Notes: generated by a model not told the origin, from the sequence alone. DNA of 64,000 nucleotides from Ochromonas danica (GCA_015146655.1 VKHL01000054.1:1-64000); one strand, 5' to 3'; counted from the stretch's first letter, positions 45,546 to 57,740 are shown. Program-made: numbers and translations.

Positions 45546-48500
45546 CTATTCTAGTCTCACAGGAGAGATCTCTCGGTACGCTGGTGAATTCATACTATAG
45601 GGACTTGTGGGTAAGGGAATAGCTCTCTTCAGCAAGGCTGTACTGCTACCGTCGTCAGCACATAGTTTTGCTATAGGAACACGCGGCTATTAGCAAACAC
45701 ACTACACGAAGGAAGAGCAGTTAATGCAAAACAACTTACCCACAACCTCCTGCCAATAAGAAAAGGGAATTCGACAAGAAAACTCAATGCTCAAACGATC
45801 TCTCCCTCTTCGTAGATAGAATTCTTGCCAGTACCATAACACCTCACGGAAGTTACGGAACACAATTTCAGACCCTTTCTCTACTTCAGACGTGTTGTTC
45901 TGATCTGTAGTCGGAGGTGAACATTCATCGCACAAAGCAACGTTGGAATCACAACTACACAAAAGTGAGGTAGTTCCGCAATTTGGACCAAAACATTGAT
46001 TTTTCTCTTCTGCAGAGCCAAGGTTATGGAAAAACTTTGACGGGGTTTTCTTGGCAAGAATGCTGTGACCACCAGAAGGGTCCATCACTTCATCTGCCAA
46101 TTTTCGGGCTCGCGAAAGCGTTTGTGCCAACAAACCCCTATAAAATAACAAAGAAAAGAGTTGAGTTGGGAGTTAAGCAGAAAAATAGAGCGAATGGACA
46201 TACCGACTGTTATCCAATAGTAAAATAAGGAGGAGAGTATTAATACAGCAAATGTTTTCATGACTAATCGTACGCAGAGTCACTACTCCCATGAGCTTCA
46301 CAATAATAGATATTTTCTCTTGCAATAGAAACATTGAGAAACGGAAGAAATTGCTTTTCAATGTTGTATTGTGTTTCGCCGACTCTGAGGCAGGAGATTT
46401 GAAAGACAATGAAGGACTGCAAGTGGTGCTTGGTATAGCGTCATCGCCTTTCATTTCCACGTGTTCCCTCAAAGCAGCTACAGAGAAAGAAGGAGATGGA
46501 GATGAATTTTGAGAAACAGTACTTGTTGTAGTGTTGGTAGATTGTCGAGCGAAATAGGGTCCTTCAGGTGGAGTATAATATCTAGCATCTTCCATTTCAT
46601 TAGTTTCTTTAGGAAAAAAACAAGACTTCTCTTGGTTAGAATTGTTGCTATCCACAGATGAAGGACTGGGTTCGCCAAATCTGAAGAAATGAGTTGCTGC
46701 TTTACGAATATCCTTCCACGCTCCAACCACATTACTTGTCAAGGCTGAACGACCAGACTTTCCCGTATGATTATTGCGATTATTATAATGCTTCCGAGGA
46801 TATGAAGCAAAATATTCTGTAGGATTTTCAACTATCTTTGCAGCCGTTTGAGAGACTATCTTTGGGCTAAACATAATCCAGGAATCAGTGAGATAATTAG
46901 GTCGAGGAGAAAGTGTCAGCACTTCAGACCCATCGAGAGCATTGTCCAAGAAACGAAAACTATTGAAAGCATCATATACAGTTTTGCAGTTTTCATCAGT
47001 TTGATGACTCTCTTTAGTCTCTTCCTGATTGCTGGAAAGATTTGATTGATGAACCGAAGTAATTTGTTCCGATCGACTCACAATCTCCATATTCATAAAA
47101 AGGGCTCGTAAAAAGACGTTAGAGTCAATCATGTTATTCACAACAATAGTGATAAGATGATGGAAGTCCTCATCAGAAATTTGTTCTTCCATGAATCCCA
47201 TCGAAATAGGATTTCCTTTTACCATCTCACAGAGCAGATCAAAGGCTGTCTGAAGAACATTATTGCCGTGCTTACCAGGACTTCCAGTGTTCGTTAAACT
47301 ACTGTTGATAATAAATTGAACAACATGTTGCATACAGCCACTACGTACTACCAACAGTTGCCCCATGTGTCCACACCCACGAAGAAAGTTCTCAATACAA
47401 GCTGAGAGCCAAAAGCGATAGGATGATTCTTTGTTGGTTTCCTTCATTAAGACACACAAGATCTTGGACAGCAACCCTTCAACTGCAGAAGAAACAGGAG
47501 CAGAGGGTGCACGTGCAATCATTGCATTTGTCGATGTGGAGGAGGCTCCAATAGAGTTCATAAAACCATCAGCAACAGTTTGATGCAAAGAAGACGTGAC
47601 GAAAACTTGCTCGGAAGGAGAGAGCACTGAGTACATATTGATATTGCCCAATAAGTCACGATCATAGAAATTATGTACCAGTCTTAGATATTGTACACGA
47701 ATCGCACTTTCTGGGTTACATTCGCAACTAGGACCATGTATATGCTCCATTGGGTTAACACCAGAATAGGGCGGAGCTTCCCAAGACATTCGATCGAACA
47801 TTTTTAACAGAACATCGGAGAGACCCTCCTCATACAATTTCTTTTGCACCGCTAATTTCCGTCTGCCAGCTAGAAGTGTACATAACACAAAGATTAACTC
47901 AATTTGATGAGGGTTAAGTAACATAGCGTGGAACTGAAGCTCATTTCGTGCTCTTCGAGCATTAGAAATACCACTTTGCAAAAGTCTGGTAACAAATGGT
48001 TGCACAACAGCACTAGGTGACAGTTGGCCTCCATTTCGTTGAGCTTCTAAGAAAGGTTGTGCTTGAATTAGCGCCTGCCCCAAAGCAGTCAAACGAGCAA
48101 TTCCTAGATTTTGTGCAGCACGCATGACGTTGATTATACTAGATATCTCAACATGGCGAGATGATCCACTCCCATCAAGAGCTGAACCAATAGAAAAGGC
48201 TGCTAGAAGATCCATATTTATTTCATCTTCTAAATTTTCGTCTTCATTCACATGATGGGATTGATTATTAGTGCTTCTAGCATTTAAGGAATGAGACGAA
48301 ACTGTGGCAATTAGAGACTGAAAATGATCCCAATCACTAATGTTCATTGCCGTTGAATTAAATACCATGATATCATTACTAATAGGAACATGTGTTGTTA
48401 CATTATGATTCAAAGTATCTGACAGGCTTGGACCGTAATTAATAACCTTCAAAATCTGCACCATATGAGACAAAAAGTTAGGCATTTCTAGGACAAGATT

Positions 48501-49292
48501 TTGATTGCGTTCAACGATCACATTATTGCCCTTAAGCATGCGCTTTCGTCTTAATCTTAGAACTTCCATAGATCGCAAAGCTTGTGGACTTTCTAATGTC
48601 TGTCGATCTTCAGGTTCAAAGACAACCAAACTCAACACACGGCAAAAATGGGCCAATTGCCTTGCAGTGAACTTCTCAACCAGCTGGTAGAAATTGGGAA
48701 CTATTGATAATGGAAAGGTTTCCTCTCTGGTGGCTAAGATTTCCTCTAATAAGTTCATTACATTATCGAAAATATTTTTATAGTATAAAAAAGTGACTAA
48801 TGTGGAAATACAACGATTATCAATATATTGATCTGCTATAGAAGGTATAGAGATGATCAAATCTCGTAAGATAACCATAATTTCATTCCATGTTTCATTA
48901 CGTCGCATTACAAAAGGTCGAATTCGTCGTGCATCATCATTTGCATTAACAGATGGCATGGAAAAAATTGACAGTAAAGCTTGTACACCACCAAAGAGAA
49001 CAAAATAATCTCTTTGCGATTTCTTTTCTGGACTATTATGTTTTCCATTACCAAAGTCTAAGACTTCTGTTAGACTGGTCATGATATCATTTACGATACA
49101 CTCTATTTTCGACCAATTGTCTTCTTTTGTTGCATTACTTATCCTTTGGACAAGAGTATAAATATCTTGTGACTGACGATCAATTCTTTGTGTAATTGAA
49201 GGGTGATAAAGTACTTTAGATTGTGATATTAAACCCAATTCACGTAACTTGATCTTATCAGCCAAACTTTTAGAACATTGATAATTTGCCAT
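45546..49292 (-). CDS. TRPC4AP: TRPC4AP/TRUSS homologue (DUF3689 family)
   Basis: In animals this is a substrate receptor of CUL4-DDB1 ubiquitin ligase. Exons 49292-46204, 46137-45740 and 45670-45546 give about 1203 residues, roughly 400 longer than the human protein. Strong blocks are NVMNLLEEILATREETFPLS, QLAHFCRVLSLVVFEPEDRQ, LNPHQIELIFVLCTLLAGRR, PPYSGVNPMEHIHGPSCECN and AIRVQYLRLVHNFYDRD. The C-terminus has GHSILAKKTPSKFF, SCDSNVALCDECSP and DRLSIEFSCRIPF. The last exon, using the acceptor at 45671, continues AKLCADDGSSTALLKRAIPL. Extra length comes from Ser/Asn-rich inserts, mainly near residues 870-980. The fold is ARM-like helical repeats. Confidence 0.88.
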
Positions 49293-49946
49293 TTTATATT
49301 ATTTTACTTTTATTTTTACTTATAATTTGATTTATATTGAATTACTTTTGATTAAATTGAATTATACTTTTAATTAAATTGAATTATTTTTTTTTTAATA
49401 AAATTGATTATATCGAATTATTTTATTCATTAAAATACTTTTTTTAAATATTTAATCTTGTGGTGCTTGCAAGCCATTCAATTCCTCACACCTATAATAT
49501 ATTTCGAGGAAGATGGGAAGAAGACTTATCACTATCGTCTAGTGATTAGCCAATAGAGTTGATTGATGATTGATAACAATGGACAAGAAGATGAGGTCAA
49601 TCTTGCTGTCCTGTCCGCTAGGCCAATGGGGTTAACTTCACAACGTGAGCGGGTTTTTTTGTTTTTATTTTGGTGTACAACAATGCAGTTTATTCATGCA
49701 TGATAATTGTTGAAAGATGACAGTTGTATACGATCCCCTCACGAAGGTAGTTGTAATTTATGGGTACAATTTCAACGCTATGACTTAATCCAGTAAACTT
49801 TATACCACCTACTACAGTAATAGAAAAGTGACAAGAAGACATCTCACCATCCATCCACAGGAAAGTCCAAAACCACGGGTTTTAACTCTAACAATGATGT
49901 GTGGACAGTTTCCAGGAAACCCGAACACAAAATTAAAATAATCAAC
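49293..49946. other. AT-rich divergent spacer with imperfect repeats
   Basis: Positions 49297-49452 are over 85 percent A+T by eye and are built from imperfect TTTTGATTAAATTGAATTA-like units. The remainder up to 49946 is ordinary spacer for the divergent TRPC4AP and secretory-protein genes. ATGs at 49894 and 49897 are out of frame with the next gene and may be upstream ORFs. Confidence 0.5.
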
Positions 49947-50903
49947 ATGACTTGTGGTGTCTATGTCACCCTCTTATGGCTTTGGACTTTCCTTGTAAGA
50001 CTTTGTCGAGGAGAAAAGTCAGACAATTGGCATTCATCGATGGATTATAAGCTCTTCCCTTCAACCAAATACGTGCCTTGCTTGCAAGATGAAGAGACAG
50101 AACAACTTGTTCATACGAACGGCACCCGTCTGCGTCTTTTTATTTTCTATCACGATGACCACACCTTTTCTATAGTCAATCGATTTGCCCACTGCAAGGA
50201 CTGGATTACGCCATTCAAGATGGAGAGGTCTCCTTTCATGGAGAGCCAGGTCTACCGCCGACTCTTCTTACCTTCCATAGCCAATCTCACCCAAGAAGTT
50301 GACTTTGTGATGACTTGCACCTATCGCCATGTTCTTCGTTCTATGGCTGCAGATGGTCATATCACGACTGCGTTGTCTTTCCAGCGTATACGACACATTT
50401 TGGAACAGGTGACGGCTGAGAAGTTCGATGTCATTCCTTTGGAAACACTTCCACGGGCTTTTATTACATACTCATTGTTTAGCTATCATGGTATAAATTC
50501 GATAAAAGCTTGGAATGTGCTGCTTGTCAGGATGGGTTTCTCGTTAGCAGCCATGGATAGTGCTCAACATATCTATGGCTTCTGGAGATCTTCCTATCTC
50601 ATTCGTCCTCCTGTATTGCACGGGCTGACGTTGCTAATGGTGGAGGCTATGGATCGTGTGGAGAAAGATAATGAATGCAGGAGGTTCTTTGTGAAGGATG
50701 CAAGGTACACCGGCACGAATTCAACTGTGGCTCAGTTGGTCTTTGGAACACCATATTACCAGATGCACCCTTTCATCTTCGAGAGGCTTCCAGCTTTCTT
50801 TCTGACAATATATAACGCTTCTATGCCTAACATGGTGTCAAAGGCTTACCGACGTCCTGCTGAAATTCGAATCTCTGACAACAAGACCAGTCTTTCGTTC
50901 TGA
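49947..50903 (+). CDS. Secretory-pathway protein, unidentified
   Basis: A single exon, 318 residues from the first in-frame ATG. An N-terminal signal or anchor (MTCGVYVTLLWLWTFLVRLC) is followed by RLRLFIFYHDDHTFSIVNRF, a strand-loop-strand opening reminiscent of glycosyltransferase-like proteins. MESQVYRRLFLPSI and EVDFVMTCTYRHV resemble the pattern YES..Y...., D.VG..TYR seen in uncharacterised algal and DUF4422-type proteins. NGTR, NLT, NST, NAS and NKT are possible N-glycosylation sites. I do not recognise the family with confidence; a Golgi glycosyltransferase is a weak guess. Confidence 0.6.
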   Translation: MTCGVYVTLLWLWTFLVRLCRGEKSDNWHSSMDYKLFPSTKYVPCLQDEETEQLVHTNGTRLRLFIFYHDDHTFSIVNRFAHCKDWITPFKMERSPFMESQVYRRLFLPSIANLTQEVDFVMTCTYRHVLRSMAADGHITTALSFQRIRHILEQVTAEKFDVIPLETLPRAFITYSLFSYHGINSIKAWNVLLVRMGFSLAAMDSAQHIYGFWRSSYLIRPPVLHGLTLLMVEAMDRVEKDNECRRFFVKDARYTGTNSTVAQLVFGTPYYQMHPFIFERLPAFFLTIYNASMPNMVSKAYRRPAEIRISDNKTSLSF

Positions 50904-51520
50904 TGTGGTTGAATTTTCTTTTTGTTCACATTACCTCGCTCAATTGTTTCGCAAAAAATCATTTTTAACACATAACAAAGATCGTTTGGAGTTGAAAGAA
51001 AGTTAGTCAAACCCTCAGTATACTTCTGCATAAATTAGTACCAGTTATATATATGGGGTGTATATTTGACTCGTGCTGCGAATAGCTCGGTGGTCTATCC
51101 TTGATGGCAAGAAGATCATCAAATTGTGGCACCACATTGGGGGAAAGTCATTCTGTAATGCTTAAATTTACTTGAACACACATACCCAGGATATCTGGTT
51201 ATATATATACTTAATCATGTTTTTTGATCATATCGACCAGGAATTGACTATGAAAAGTATCAGACGTTATGCTTTCTGGATAACATCTTGGCAACAGAAT
51301 TTCAAGAGCAAAGCTAGTTGAAGGTATGACATGGTTACATCGTTGTCGTTCAATATATGAACTTCTTCTCATTGTACAGTACCTTCAATAACAGAACTCT
51401 ACATACAATTCCAATAATGCTGCTGCTGCTCTATGACTTACAAGCTTCAACCACTGTAGTAAAACATCAAAAAGACTCTACAGAGTCACTTACTCACCAC
51501 CACAACACTTCTGCATAATC
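50904..51520. other. Convergent spacer
   Basis: 617 bp between two stop codons, with two ATATATAT patches (51041-51056 and 51198-51208). I see no gene. Confidence 0.4.
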
Positions 51521-52828
51521 TTAATATGAAGACAGCTTCATGTAGAATGCATCTCTAATTCCATGGAGCTTTTGTCCAGGTAGAGCACCATTGGTTGATC
51601 CCGTGATATAGATGAAATCCTCATCATCCAAAGCCACACCCAATGCACGGTCATCACCATCCGTACCAAATAAGGCTGTTGATAAGATGCTTCCTGCCGC
51701 ATCATATGTTTGTACAAAGACATCATTGCCGCCATGATTGATCTGCTTGCTGTCGAAGGATCCATCAGTATAGCCCACCACATGAATATAGTTCTTACTA
51801 TCGATGACTAAGCTCATAGCATAATCAGAATTGTTACTTCCTGCTTCTTTTACATAAAGAAGCATACCATTGTTGTCGTATTTTAACAACAAGACATTAC
51901 CATTATTCTCTATGTTACCATTAACCAATCCTGTGATATAGACATTATTAAATGTATCAAGCACAAGGTCATTGCCTTGATCAAAGCCTTTCGTTCCAAA
52001 CAATCGTGTGAATAGAACATTACCACGTTCATTCAACTTCATCAAAAACAAGTCACTATTCCCAATATAGGACTGATCGTGTAGAGAAGCAAAGGTGTAA
52101 CCCGTGATGAAGACGTTTCCTTCCCTGTCCACAGCCAGACTTACGGCAAAATCATCTCCAGAGCTGCCGAATTGCTTCACCCACAGTTGATTTCCAGTAG
52201 AATCAAGCTTCGTGAGGAAGAAGTCTGATTCTCCGAAGTAAGGTTGTCCCTCCAAAGAGCCTTCCACTATGCCCGTGAGATAGACATGTCCTGCTCTCTT
52301 GGAGTCAATGGCCACGGCACTTCCCTCGTCATAGTCGTTCGTGCCGGTCTGTTTATAGAAGACCTTGGTACCATTACTTGCCAGCTTCATTAAGAAGATG
52401 TCGTAGTTATTAGTGCCCGCTAGGTCATCGCCGACGCAGACCGCACCAGTCATATAGACCGCACCGTCGGCCATTTCGTCCACGACCAAGTCATTGACAA
52501 AGCCTTTCATATCAACCCTCGGGAACTTGGAGAAGGTGGCAGGAGTCTTGGCTTGTGTCTTGGAGAAGATAGACAGGGACGAGGAAAATACCTGCCCCAC
52601 ACCCTCTAAGTTGGGGGGAGATCTCTCCTCACCAGCTACGGTGATCACACCAGTTGAAGAGACAATAGCGATAGCGGAGGCACTGACCAGTGAATCAGCA
52701 TCCCCACCAAACTGGAGAGCATCAATCACTTTGTGGTCCCCCACACTCTCCACGAGGAAAACTGATGAAAAAATCATCAGCAAGCAACAGATCCAACCTC
52801 GTATTTTGATTTGATTCGCCATCTTCAT
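51521..52828 (-). CDS. Secreted SBBP-repeat beta-propeller protein
   Basis: A single exon, 435 residues. The signal peptide is GWICCLLMIFSSVFLVESVG. From about residue 110 there are six or seven repeats of roughly 50 residues with the pattern D..GN.Y.TG...G, D.FL.KL...G...W...FG, typical of SBBP (beta-propeller) repeats: VYLTGIVEGSL, VFITGYTFASL, VYITGLVNGNI, IHVVGYTDGSF and IYITGSTNGAL close successive blades. Such proteins are common in bacteria and planctomycetes and scattered in algae; function is unknown, probably extracellular binding. The absence of introns and a mostly bacterial family could mean ancient gene transfer, which I cannot test here. It is divergent from the IQ gene. Confidence 0.8.
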   Translation of the reverse strand: MKMANQIKIRGWICCLLMIFSSVFLVESVGDHKVIDALQFGGDADSLVSASAIAIVSSTGVITVAGEERSPPNLEGVGQVFSSSLSIFSKTQAKTPATFSKFPRVDMKGFVNDLVVDEMADGAVYMTGAVCVGDDLAGTNNYDIFLMKLASNGTKVFYKQTGTNDYDEGSAVAIDSKRAGHVYLTGIVEGSLEGQPYFGESDFFLTKLDSTGNQLWVKQFGSSGDDFAVSLAVDREGNVFITGYTFASLHDQSYIGNSDLFLMKLNERGNVLFTRLFGTKGFDQGNDLVLDTFNNVYITGLVNGNIENNGNVLLLKYDNNGMLLYVKEAGSNNSDYAMSLVIDSKNYIHVVGYTDGSFDSKQINHGGNDVFVQTYDAAGSILSTALFGTDGDDRALGVALDDEDFIYITGSTNGALPGQKLHGIRDAFYMKLSSY

Positions 52829-53139
52829 TAAGAAATGCTTTCTTGGTTTTGCAAATTTCTGTTCTCTTCACGTTGGCATCACACCTCTTCAAACCGTTCT
52901 GTCTGGGGACGACAAAGAGAGAGTTTCCAACGGATTTCTCAACCTCAACGGAGCGCAGTATCGCCCTTTAAAACTCTCATTTCCGCGCTGAAAACCCATC
53001 ATTTATCTAAGTGGTTAAGTTCCCAAAGGCACCTAATTCCATACGAACTTCCATGGAATATCTTGAAAACGGTTTTCATTGTTTTGGTTGATTGAAAATG
53101 GAAATGGCAACTATTTGAAAGCATGAATGATCTCAAAGA
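52829..53139. promoter_or_regulatory. Divergent promoter region SBBP protein / IQ protein
   Basis: 311 bp between start codons. TTCCATGGAA at 53049-53058 is a 10-bp palindrome of the recurrent type, with a half-site AATTCCAT at 53035-53042. Confidence 0.45.
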
Positions 53140-56100
53140 ATGAATACAAGTAATATACGTTTCATAAGCCGTCAAAATTATTTTGCTGCTATTATCATAC
53201 AAAAAGTATGGCGTAGTTATCATAGTCGTCAACGAATTCGCAGTTTTGGGGGGGAACAATGGACACGAAGACTAATCACCTTCCAGAAACATTGTCGAAG
53301 CTTCCTTGTGAGTTACACTCTCTTTGCTGTTTCAACTTCTTCTGTGGAATAGATTACTAACTAAAGTGTTTGTTTTGTGAACGATAATAGGCAAGACGTC
53401 GTGTTAATCATTTACGTGTTGCCCATTGGCATCATGCAGTCCATCTTATCCAAACTATGTATTATCGTTGGAAATATCGTAGAAATAAGCTATTATTTCA
53501 TCTAGCTGTAATGAAGAAAGCTGTAGTTAAGTTACAAGGTGCTTATCGTCGTCGACGTGCACGTAAACTATATGCTCTTGTACGAAGTCTTCGACGAAAT
53601 AAAGCAGCCACAAAAATCCAAGCTATTATACGAAGATGGATGGGATATCAAAAAAGTCTCTATCGTAAGAGATTAATACAACAACTTAGTAAACCTTTTC
53701 CTATCCTTTGGCAACAACCACAACAACCACCAGAACAACAACAGCAACAATCAGATCAACAAGCGGAGGAAAATTGGAAATCCCCACAAGAATTAGAAGT
53801 CTTCCTTCAATTTTGTAGAGAGTTAGGATTAGATGGAGATTTTAACCGTGCTATGAAGCTCTCTGAAACATTAATTAACCAATTTATGATAATAGAGAAG
53901 GAAAGAGGACGAGATGGTCTTGCCTCCCATCCACAGGCTGTGTTAACCTATTGGATGGCCATGACTAGTTGCTTTCTTAGTAATGCTACTTTATGGTCTA
54001 AAAGTGGACCAACACGACAATTAAATACTTTTCTATTAGAACGAATGATTGGTCTAGTTATGCAGTATGGATCTATTAATAGAGAACAGATGAAAGCAGA
54101 AGATAATCCTTTCCTTCAACAAGATGAATTCAATGACAATAAAGAGCAAAAGTATACGATGAAAATGAATTATTCCTTCTTTGATATATTCGATGTCTTT
54201 TATCAAATTATTCATTCTCCTTTAATCAGTAGATTAAAATTATTTGATGTTTTAATATTGAAAGTAGATATCTTAATTATGAAATTATGGTGGGGATATC
54301 AATATCCTCTTTTAAATATTCAATCTTATTCTATACCTAGTATTAAAGCGATAGGAAATGATCAAGAAATTCATCGTATTGTAAGACGTATTTGGCAATT
54401 ATTAATGCGTGCTAAAGGGTTATTATCACCAGGTTCAACTGATCAATTTGAATTACGTTTTCGATTGGAATTATATAGTAGTTTAAGTCAAAGTCCAATT
54501 GAGCTTCCTCGAGAAGCAATGCAAGCATTACCTATCCTTCTAGTAGATAAGAAAACATCATCATCAATGATGACGATGACGACAGCTACTGTTCGTTCAT
54601 TATCTTCAACTATGAAAGCAAGTGGATTATTAGTAAATGTAAAGATTTCCTTACATCGTATTGGATTTATTGTGATTTTGACTGGTAAGATTGAAGAAGA
54701 AAATGATAACTATGCTTCACGTGGTAGTGGTAATAACAGACGTGCTAGTACAAAGGGTAATGGGTCATCACCTACAAAACCTGCAGGCACAAGAAGAACA
54801 ACAACAATAGCAGGTCCAGGTGGTGGTAGTAATAGAGTCTTCTCTTCTTTACCTTCTCTATCTAGAGAGAGGAAGAAGATGTTAGATCCTATCATGTCAT
54901 CTGCTTTAGAAATATCTGATATATTACAACCTTGTATTCTCTTTGCTAATGAAATTGACTATCTTGCTCAGACATATGATTTATATCTTTCTAGTAAATC
55001 AAGTCGACGATTTAGTGCTCCTTTAACTACTTTATCTTCTCTAGGACAACAACAACAATCGAATAATAAGAAACAAGTGGTTGACTATAGGAAATTACAA
55101 AGTTTCTTATTAGAACGATTACAAGTGATTTTACTTCATCCTGTTGAATCATCATTAGAATCACCTTGGCAATTATCTATCCCAGAAATTGATCATAGAA
55201 GAATTAACTTCTTGGAAAGTAATGATACACGTTATTCTACTCTACTATTACAACGTATCTATCGTGGTTATCGTGGAAGAAAACGATTTAAACAAATACA
55301 AAATAATTATTATCATTATAAACGAAAACATTGGTTAGCATGGAAAGTTTATTATAAATGGAAAGAATTACGTCGAAAACATGATTTTAATGCTTCGATT
55401 ATACAAAGTCATGTAAAAGGATGGTTATGGAGAAAGACATTAACAAAGATGAAAGAAAAGATTCTTTATATTCAATGTCTTGTACGTTGTTTTCTAGCAC
55501 GCTTAAAAGTAAAACATGAACGTGAACGTCAACAAGGTGGACCACCTGTTATTGAAATGTTAAATGGTCATGGACGTAATATTATCTTAGGTGATCGAAA
55601 ATTCTTATTAAGAATCTTTCGTTGTGGGAATAATTATCGTTTAGAAGGATTTGATATGATACATGGATGTCAATATCATGGTGTTCTCTATGCTCAAGAT
55701 CTCATGGTATTACTAGAAGAATACAATGAACAGATAATGATGACTACTACTAATAATGGTCATCATAATCGTCATCATAGTAATACTCTAGTTCGATTAA
55801 GAATCTGGCAATATGAACAAATTTGTGAATATATTATAACACATTTATCTCTTGTGAATAAGATTGATATTGCTACCAATACTTTAGGAGCATCACATAG
55901 AGATACTACCTTATCACTAATCGTGTCAAATCAATTACAAGGTGTCTTTAGTGAAAAGAGAAGTGAGCGTGAGTTAGCTTTAGCCAATCGACCAGGAAGA
56001 AGGAAGAAACAAGGAAATCCTATTAATAATCTCAATCTACCTACTGTACCACGATTGTTACCACCTGTACGACGATTAGATCGTACACCTCCTTATGTAC

Positions 56101-56171
56101 AACTTCTTCGTGAGAAAAGGAAAGTTGCTTTACTTGAAGAAAGACGTCTATTTGCTGCTCCAAGGAAATAA
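53140..56171 (+). CDS. Multi-IQ-motif protein, probably ciliary or cytoskeletal
   Basis: Exons 53140-53307 and 53391-56171 give 982 residues. At least six IQ-like motifs for calmodulin binding are visible: AAIIIQKVWRSYHSRQRI (about 16-33), VVKLQGAYRRRRARK, ATKIQAIIRRWMG, TLLLQRIYRGYRGRKRF, ASIIQSHVKGWLWRK and ILYIQCLVRCFLARLK. Between the two clusters lies a Gln-rich stretch (near 155-170), a helical region and a low-complexity Ser/Gly/Thr insert (about 505-560). A conserved-looking C-terminal block, NIILGDRKFLLRIFRCG, follows the last IQ. The family resembles IQ-repeat ciliary proteins, but no single orthologue is clear. Codons are strongly A/T-ending. Its stop lies 45 bp from that of convergent MGAT1. 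Confidence 0.75.
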
Positions 56172-56216
56172 TCCGTAGTCTACTACTACCACTAGTACCA
56201 GACTACTAGTGTAGTA

Positions 56217-57740
56217 CTAAGACAATTCTTTAGGGACAAGATGAACTTTGACATCTTCAGACCAAAAGCTAACAATTCCTTTATAAGCTGTACGAGGTAC
56301 ACGTGCTTTGATATTATCCATGATTCCTAACTGCTTTGCACTACGAGGAAAGCTATGACTACTTCCTCCTTCTAGTGAATCATATTCAATACGAACTTCT
56401 TTAAACTTCCTTACAGAACGTACTTGAGGTAATTCTTCTACGGTGATAAGAGGGGCTTTCTTCACTTGTTCTTCCATATAGACTTTATCCCATGTAGGTT
56501 GTTGTAAATAGGAGAGATCCATTGTAGTAAAAGGTATAAAGTCATTATTAAGATGAATAGCTGTGAGGAAATCAGAATATTGTGCATTACTAACACCTCG
56601 TTGTCCATAATGTAAAGTACGACAAACTTCAGGTCGAATAAACTGTCTACCTTGTCTTTGTTTTGGTTCTCGTAACCAATCATCCCAATAGGCTCGTGGC
56701 CATTTACTTTCTAATTCTTTCCAAATTCGTCTAGGCATCATCCATCCTAAACCAGGGAAGAAATCAGATCGATATAATTGTTTCGGATCTTTCACTGCTT
56801 TTTCAAATCCATTATCATTCCATGCTGAGACGGCCATTAGAGTATCATCTTGATCTAATAAAGATGCTGTAGCAGCAAAATATTCAAAGAAATCAGGTGC
56901 AATTTGTAAATCTTCTTCTAAGATAATAACACGTTCAATTTTTTCATCCATAAAGACTTGTGATAATGCCCATTTGAAATGATCAGCTAAAGCAAAATAA
57001 CCATTTTCATATCTACCATGCCCTTGATGATGAACATGTTTCACAGACAAAGAAGATGATGACTGTTGAGTAAACTGTCTACTAAATTGATCAATGACGT
57101 TATTAACAGTAGGATGGTTTCCATCTTGAGAGATGATAATCGGGACAGCAGTGCGAGGATGATAACGGAGGATATAGTCTAATGCCTTCTTCAAATAGTC
57201 TGGTCGATTGGATGCGATGACAAGAAGAATGGTATTCATTCCTAGACTAGCTGCACCTTGAGAATTAGTCATCAGTTTTTGAAGATTCTCTTGAGATGGT
57301 GATCCACGTAATGATGACGATACAAGATGTTGTTGTTGATGTTGTTGAGGTGAGGTGGGTGTAGTGATCGCAGTGTTAGAGTTCTTGACTATCTGTGATA
57401 GTCTAGGTGATGATGGTTGATCTTCTTCCTGCCGCTGCTGCTGTTGGTGTTGTTGTTGTTGGTCTGCTGACATCAGGGTGGTGGGAGGCGAAGGTTTTGG
57501 AATGACTTGATGATCTTCTGGAATCGGACTTTCTTCCATAGGAAAATCTGCCATCGTAGACCCAGCAGTTAATAGAATATTTAAGACTTTGGTCTTGTTT
57601 GTAGTGCCATGGGCTGGTAACAACCTCAGCACTGCGATGGTACCAATAGTAAAGATGAGCAAAGCAACATAGATTAAACACCACGAGGTGAAGCCTCCTG
57701 AAGCAGCCTTGGTATATTTACTATGTTTATTAGATCGCAT
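56217..57740 (-). CDS. MGAT1: N-acetylglucosaminyltransferase I (MGAT1, GT13)
   Basis: A Golgi enzyme adding the first GlcNAc to Man5 N-glycans, opening complex glycan synthesis. A single exon, 507 residues. Type II anchor: CLIYVALLIFTIGTIAVLRL (21-40), then a Gln/Ser/Pro stem to about 165. The catalytic domain starts ILLVIASNRPDYLKKALDYI. The metal motif region is VIILEEDLQIAPDFFEYF (EED at 275-277, where animals and plants usually have EDD). SAWNDNG, YRSDFFPGLGWM and YWDDWLREP (353-355 with the putative base) are conserved, as are IRPEVCRTLHYG and LGIMDNIKARVPRTAYKGIV. All other key blocks are intact, so activity is likely. The poly-Gln/His stem is an oddity. Confidence 0.95.
   Translation of the reverse strand: MRSNKHSKYTKAASGGFTSWCLIYVALLIFTIGTIAVLRLLPAHGTTNKTKVLNILLTAGSTMADFPMEESPIPEDHQVIPKPSPPTTLMSADQQQQHQQQQRQEEDQPSSPRLSQIVKNSNTAITTPTSPQQHQQQHLVSSSLRGSPSQENLQKLMTNSQGAASLGMNTILLVIASNRPDYLKKALDYILRYHPRTAVPIIISQDGNHPTVNNVIDQFSRQFTQQSSSSLSVKHVHHQGHGRYENGYFALADHFKWALSQVFMDEKIERVIILEEDLQIAPDFFEYFAATASLLDQDDTLMAVSAWNDNGFEKAVKDPKQLYRSDFFPGLGWMMPRRIWKELESKWPRAYWDDWLREPKQRQGRQFIRPEVCRTLHYGQRGVSNAQYSDFLTAIHLNNDFIPFTTMDLSYLQQPTWDKVYMEEQVKKAPLITVEELPQVRSVRKFKEVRIEYDSLEGGSSHSFPRSAKQLGIMDNIKARVPRTAYKGIVSFWSEDVKVHLVPKELS

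Noticed and set aside
51552-51566. Another CCATGG site (AATTCCATGGAG)
   Set aside because: It lies inside the SBBP coding sequence, so it is not counted as a promoter copy of the palindrome.
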